Positions 58,918 through 64,000 of a stretch of DNA of 64,000 bases are shown piece after piece (within the stretch, counting starts at the first letter, position 1; each line of letters begins with the position of its first letter). Made by a program: the position numbers and the translations under genes. The notes beneath the pieces are model-generated. The model searched no databases and was not told the origin of the DNA. It saw nothing but the letters and a program-made list of their open reading frames with translations. The DNA is from Sindora glabra (Eukaryota > Streptophyta > Magnoliopsida > Fabales > Fabaceae). The DNA is taken from positions 94,946,895 through 95,010,894 of the forward strand of contig CM035226.1 of the NCBI GenBank assembly GCA_020226215.1. The letters are read 5' to 3'.

Positions 58918-60130
58918 ACTAGTCATCCCTATAACGCTTGCGTCTTTTGTTAGCTAGCAGCAAAGGAGTTGAACTAGCCATCTTTTGCCTTTCAAACAAT
59001 GTCATGAATTTATGCTCATCCTTCTCAATTATCATTTGATACAAAGTAAGTTATTGCTTCTAGGTTGTCATTTTCTCTTGTATTGCCTTAAGCTCTACAT
59101 ACTGCCACTCAAAGGTACTTTGCAACACTCAGGCTGTGATGATGAACTCATTATGATATATGATGGCCTAACAATATGTGCCTCTAATCCAATGCCATAA
59201 ATGCATAATTTTTTATTCCAATAGCCAATTACCTCCATTTTTAACGAGATCTTGTTGAATTGTGTAGAGCTATACCCTCATCACCTTTAGTTGATTCCTG
59301 AGAAGACTCCACCTTTAGCATCCTAGAGTGTACCTCTCATAAAATTAAATTTAAAGGTTAAATACTTTTCATATCCTTTCTACTCTTTCATCTATACTCT
59401 TGGTTGCCCTTTGGGTGCATAAGAATACCTCAGAATTAGTAGCCAATTGAACAAGGTAGTTACTTTAAAATTTATGTATAAACATAAAAGTAAGTTATAA
59501 AATGAAACAAAGCTAAATTTAACTTTAATTCTAAAACTAAAAGTCACCATTGTCTTTTTTTGCTCATATATGGAGATGGAATCATTAGTGTGTAGGCTCT
59601 CTCTAGTAGTAAATAACTTTTTTTTTATTTTTTTTCTTTTTCTTGAAGTTAGAATTTTTAGCCTATTTCTTCTTGATGTCCTTAAAAACATGCTCAAATA
59701 GCCACTTGGGATTCTTTGGCAAGCCCTCCTTTATTTGGTCCACCATGCCTTTGTAATTGGTTGTAGCTTTATAAGCAAAATTATTTCTTATCATGTATAT
59801 AGCCTTAGATTGTTATTTGTATGTGGCTTACAAACATTTAAAAATTAAAGTTAATTAAGTCTAAATTACCAAATTAAAACACTAATACAAATACATAATC
59901 ATACTAACACCTTAAATTTACCTATTGATCCTTAAGCCAATTGTCTTTAAACTTTTGGCAAATGTTAGTATAGGTAAGGGCTAACTTTATGAAGCATGCC
60001 TATGTCACATTTGTTATGTCATTAATAAGACCATGGGTAGATGTAACAATCAACTTGCAGCTAAATATTACCAAATACAGTAGTGCAAAATTAAAGCAAA
60101 TGTTAAATAATATAAGTTTATATAAATAAA
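58918..60130 (-). pseudogene. Transposase_24-like CACTA protein remnant
   Basis: On the - strand 59680-59815 encodes NNFAYKATTNYKGMVDQIKE followed by GLPKNPKWLFEHVFKD. 59560-59603 encodes SLHTNDSISIYEQKK, a degraded version of the HTGGSIxxxEH motif of plant Transposase_24 (PF03004) proteins. The probable C-terminus, near 58918-59010, ends MASSTPLLLANKRRKRYRDD plus stop. Stops interrupt every segment. The assignment rests on this motif order and on its location inside a CACTA element. Confidence 0.55.
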
Positions 60131-60435
60131 TCATTAAAACTTATTAATTAGCATAAATTAATGCTAACAATAGTCATATTATTAAATGTTAACTAGTACT
60201 TACAATTCACCTTTTGGATGCACCTAAGTCTTACCTTTAGTTAGGTCTTTACTTTAGGGATATGTTGGTTAGTGTCTTAAATAGGTGGCTTGGCTTGAGC
60301 TAATATGTTGGTTGGGGTCTTAAGGGGTAAGTTAGGAAAGGTTGTTGATTAATATTAGGTTGAGAAGTTTAGGACCACTATTAGGTGATTGTTATGGTCA
60401 TACCCATACTGTGGCTACAAATGGCATATCGCTTA

Positions 60436-61288
60436 GGTGGTGTTTGTTTTGTGAAATTTTTTTCATATTTTCAAGAATGTGAAATTCCTATATTTGATTC
60501 AAATTTTAGAAAAATTTTCTCAGAATTATGAACATTCCTAAGAATATTTTCAACTTAATATTCCTTTAAAATATTCCTATAAGGAAGCAAGGTATCCTAT
60601 ATTTCAATGACATGAGAATATTTAATTAATATAAAAATATTTTTTTGCTCACTTTACCACTCACTGCAATTAACCATTACCTATTCATATATACCATTGG
60701 TGAACATCATCCATTATCACTTATCAGTAATGACCTTTAGCCATCGCTTATTATTTCCCATTCTTAGTTATCACTACTCATCATCACTTACCGCTAATGA
60801 TTCCCATTTACCATTACCTATTGATGATGATCATTATTAGCCATCACTCATTTTTGACAACTACCTTGACCACTACCCATCATGATTATCATTTTTACAT
60901 CATCATCTATTATCGGTGACCATTATTGACTATCATCCATTTTTAAGGACCATCACCAACCACAACTTATTCTGAGTAACCACCGTTAATTACTACTTTC
61001 TATTGTTGATTATTGTCTATTACTATTACTTACTATTGATGACCATGGTTAACTATCATAAACCATCGATAACCATTCAATTTTAATGAATATATTTTTA
61101 ATAATTAAATATTATTTTTAAAATTAATCATAATAATTAAAATATTATAGTGTAAAATTCTTAAAAATATTTTTAATTGAATAAAATATGAAAATGTCAT
61201 ATTCCTAGAAATTAAATTCCTAGGAATGACATTCCTAGGAATGTTAGGATTCTTGAAAATGTTTGATTTTATGAGCCAAATGCTACCT
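60436..61288. mobile_element. Harbinger/Tourist-like element (853 bp) inside the CACTA element
   Basis: The left end is GGTGGTGTTTGTTTTGTGAA. The right end, reverse-complemented, is GGTAGCATTTGGCTCATAAA. The flanking 3-bp duplication TTA (60433-60435, 61289-61291) is the classic Harbinger target. Same family as 37050-37384, but enlarged by an internal degenerate CAT/ACC repeat. Confidence 0.8.
60650..61080 (+). repeat. Degenerate CAT/ACC-rich minisatellite-like tract
   Basis: About 430 bp built from variants of ACCATYAYY, ATCATYATT and TTACCATTACC with roughly 9-15-bp spacing and no fixed period. It fills the core of the Harbinger-like element and is absent from the 335-bp relative at 37050. 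Confidence 0.75.
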
Positions 61289-61499
61289 TAGAGTGGTTGA
61301 AGATGAAGTAACCATCAATGTCCTATCATCACCATGACTACTCAGCCTATAGCCATTCCCATCAAAAGAAAATCTATTTTCATGTGATGTTGACATAATA
61401 CCTTAATTACAATATTCAAGAAATGAAACAACTAACTATTACAATACAAATTAACCTATAATCATAGAAATAATTAAGTTAGAAATTAACTTACCTAAA

Positions 61500-62060
61500 A
61501 TCTAATACTAATAATAACAATAAAACTAAAACAAAGTTGTAATTTTCTAACTTAATTAAGTAAGAATTAATTTCAAATTTCAAACTTAACAAATACTAAC
61601 TTACCTAAAAACTAAAACTAAAACTAAAATTAAGTTGAAGTTTTCCGATTCAACTAAGAATTATATTCAATTTTCTAAGTTAAAATTAAAACTAGTACTA
61701 AAACTAATTACATGTAATACTAAAATTAAAATTAACTTAACTAAAACTAACTTAAAGCAAATACTAATTTCAAAATCCTATTTCTTTCTTAGCTCAGAAT
61801 TAAGACTAAGTTAAATCTAACATTAATTTCAATTCCTAATTCTTTCCAAACCTAAAACTAAAACTAACTTAACTAAAACTAATACAACTAAAATTAACTT
61901 AAAGCTAATACTAATTTTAAATTCCTATTTCTTTTCTAACTCAAAACTAACAATAAGTTAAATCTAACATTAATTCAATTCCTAATTCTTTCTATACATA
62001 AAACTAATTTAACTAAAAGCATACACTAATCTTAAATTCTTATTACTTTCTTAACTAAAA
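61500..62060 (+). repeat. Degenerate tandem repeat of AACTAAAACTAA-type units
   Basis: A higher-order unit (AACTTAAAGCWAATACTAAT, then TCCTATTTCTTT, AAGTTAAATCTAACATTAAT, TCAATTCCTAATTCTTTC) occurs at about 61739-61850 and 61895-62000 with a partial third copy after 62004. It lies within the CACTA element, where internal repeats are usual. Confidence 0.7.
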
Positions 62061-62899
62061 AGTAATTTTAAACACCAAAAATATTGAAAATTAAAAACCT
62101 CAAACAATTCACATGAATGAATAAAAACATTGAAAATAAATTAACACATTATCCACTAATGACCACCAATTTTTCATTTTCAAATCATTATATCCTAATT
62201 TTGGTTAACAAAAAATTAAAAAACCTCAAGCAGTTCGTATAAATTAACAAAACAATTAAAATTAATTAACAAATTAGCACATTATCCATAAATGGCTTCC
62301 TATTTCACTTTCAAAACATCATATCCCAATTTTAATCAATAGAAAAATAACTAACAATAAAAAACCTCAAACATGGAAATTAAGCTCAAAATCATACAAA
62401 TTAATAAATCAAACCCTCAAATCAATTAATTGGAATATAATTAAGCCTAAATCAAATAAATTTGGAACATGATCAATATGATATGTAACAAAAAAAAACA
62501 AATTAACCCTAAAATTAGCAAAAAATAAAAAAAATAAAAAAAGAATAAAATAGGGAAAACCCACCAATTAAAATGGAGTATAGTTAAGGGCAAAGCAAAT
62601 CACGATGGCAAACAAGCTCGGGGGAAGCAAAAATGTAGCAATAATGTAAGGAGGGAAGGAGGAGAGAGGGAAAAGATTTCTAGTGCTACATTAGCACAGA
62701 AAATTCATTATTATTTCTATACAAATGTTGTTAAATATATTATTTTTTCAACTCAATGATCTGATTTTTTTTTCAAAAATAGATGATTTCCTACTAAAAA
62801 TAAATGATTTTTTTTGTCAAATCACATTATTAAATTGAAAAAAATAATACAATTAACAAAATTTGTATAAGAGTAGCATTAAGTTTGTGCTAACATAGC

Positions 62900-63402
62900 A
62901 CTAATTTTTTTTTTTGAGAGGAAGAAAGGGATAGAGAAAAGTGAAGTCTAATTTAAGATATAAATTAGCTATAGAATTAATGATGAATTAGCCTATCACT
63001 AACTTAGTTTAATGAAATGGTGTGTTCTAAATAGTGATAGGACTAGCAAAAAACTTGTCCACTATTGTTGCTAATTTTACAAAATTTCATTACTCTGTTA
63101 AATAAAATTTTAAATTTATGTGCATGATTCCATCATTAAATCCACTAGTAATTTAGAACTAAATTTTTTAATTCCGTTAATGAATTTAGAGATGGAATTA
63201 TTTATTTATTTAAAAAATTCAAGAAATTAAACAAATTACTAACGTAATTGGTGACGGATCTTCAAATGCGCATCATCCTTCACTAATTTTGTCTCTAAAG
63301 TTACAATACACACTTAAAGCCTGTAGGCTCATTTATGATGGTAATTTCATCACCAAATCCATCACTTATATTCTATCTCTAAAAATAAATTTTCTTGTAG
63401 CC
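62900..63402. repeat. CACTA right subterminal repeat region
   Basis: Clustered short motifs (GATGAATTAGCC, TAGTGATAGGAC, TTAGAGATGGAATT, GGTGACGGATC, GATGGTAATTTCATC) in both orientations before the terminal CTTGTAGCC. Such arrays bind TnpA-like proteins in En/Spm elements. Confidence 0.6.
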
Positions 63403-64000
63403 TAAGATAAAATATTATAATTAATTTAAGTTCAAGCAACTATCTATATTAGGTGAACCATCATTTTTTTCAAAGAATATTTATTAATAACTAATATGTT
63501 TATATAGGCTAGATCAAATCTAAAAAATTTTCATATGATTCAAGACATGTCAAATTTTAAATCTATAATAGATTTAGAAAATTTTAAATCTATAATAGAT
63601 TTAAAAACTAAATCATGCAATTTTTTTTATATAAACTAGCTTATTTTAGATAAAGTTTAATTCAACTTAATTTACTTTCACTCCTAATTTTAAGAATGAA
63701 TTGATACCATCTCAAATTATGTTAAAATTTCATGAGTATATTGCCTCAATTTTTTAGAGAATGAGTTATAAGAAAGATAAATATAAATTTCTTTCTTGAA
63801 AAAATTGGTTTCAATAAAAAATTATGAACTCTAAGAAAAAGATTTTCATTTTAAATTTTAAAATAAAAAATAAAAAATAAAAAATTAAGAGATATGGATT
63901 TCACCCATTAAAAAGTTAGAATAACTGAGTATTAATTTGGTCAACATTGGACCATTAAGTAGCGTCGCCATAGGGTGGGTAGATGTTGACGCACAACACC
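63403..64000. other. AT-rich flank, no gene recognised
   Basis: Contains a 28-bp direct tandem repeat at about 63551-63607 (AAATTTTAAATCTATAATAG core). The last ~60 bases (GTAGCGTCGCCATAGGGTGG region) are more GC-rich and may begin another feature beyond the window. Confidence 0.5.

Larger units (their letters stand above)
58287..63402. mobile_element. CACTA (En/Spm) element, 5.1 kb, degenerate
   Basis: It starts CACTAAAAAAAAATAC and ends TTTTCTTGTAGCC, whose reverse complement GGCTACAAGAAAA is a damaged CACTACAAGAAAA terminus. The direct repeat TAA (58284-58286, 63403-63405) is the right length for CACTA. Subterminal zones contain repeated TTAGYGAT/RATGAATT motifs (58360-58700, 62960-63390), as expected. 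The interior has a minus-strand Transposase_24-like remnant, a Harbinger-like insertion, and AACTAAAACTAA-rich repeats at 61500-62060. Confidence 0.8.

Noticed and set aside
1..64000. CRISPR array, operon or new multi-gene defence-type system
   Set aside because: Eukaryotic plant DNA; the regular repeats seen are microsatellites, MITEs and tandem duplications without spacer structure.

Overview
This is a stretch of nuclear DNA from a flowering plant, probably a eudicot. Two spliced genes with plant-type GT-AG introns lie in the first 6.4 kb. The other ~57 kb is AT-rich and consists mostly of decayed, nested transposable elements of plant families (LINE, Ty1/copia, chromovirus-like LTRs, hAT, CACTA, Harbinger/Tourist-like, Helitron-like and a foldback element). 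I cannot name the species.

Genes (1-6.6 kb). On the + strand is the 3' part of a METTL17/Rsm22-family gene, a mitochondrial small-ribosomal-subunit assembly factor. Seven exons encode the last 285 residues, including the CPHDGLCPL...YCHF cysteine cluster, and one intron is of the rare GC-AG class. Converging on it from the - strand is a complete four-exon gene for cytosolic ribosomal protein eS19 (143 aa). Its promoter has the expected telo-box and three site II (TGGGCY) elements. Both genes serve translation, one in mitochondria and one in the cytosol.

6.6-22 kb. AT-rich DNA with MITE-like elements, a 289-bp tandem duplication (10.5 kb), a chromovirus-like LTR remnant (12.8-15.75 kb) and a 741/778-bp tandem duplication (16.7-18.3 kb). 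At 20.31 kb there is one orphan exon of a type I inositol-polyphosphate 5-phosphatase.

22.3-33.5 kb. A nested transposon stack. A dead LINE (RT, zinc finger, RNase H) is split inside RNase H by an 1880-bp hAT element with 8-bp TSD TGCATGTG. That hAT element carries the 3' end of a second LINE. The first LINE is split again near its 3' end by a minus-strand Ty1/copia element (gag, zinc knuckle, protease, integrase, RT with YMDD, RNase H). The copia polyprotein has an in-frame 57-codon tandem duplication just before RT.

33.5-53 kb. AT-rich DNA with a Harbinger-like MITE, an LTR remnant and a cluster of one Helitron-like family in both orientations. Within the cluster are a 1576-bp foldback element (TSD AAAACATT) and two hAT MITEs.

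53-64 kb. Two LTRs with preserved polypurine tracts, a 248-bp CACTA MITE (TSD AAA), a 92-bp TA microsatellite, and a 5.1-kb CACTA element (TSD TAA). The CACTA element holds a degenerate Transposase_24-like reading frame on the - strand and is itself invaded by a Harbinger-like element full of degenerate CAT/ACC repeats.

I found no RNA genes, CRISPR arrays or plausible new multi-gene system. The most informative content is the transposon stratigraphy and the unusual features of the METTL17 gene.
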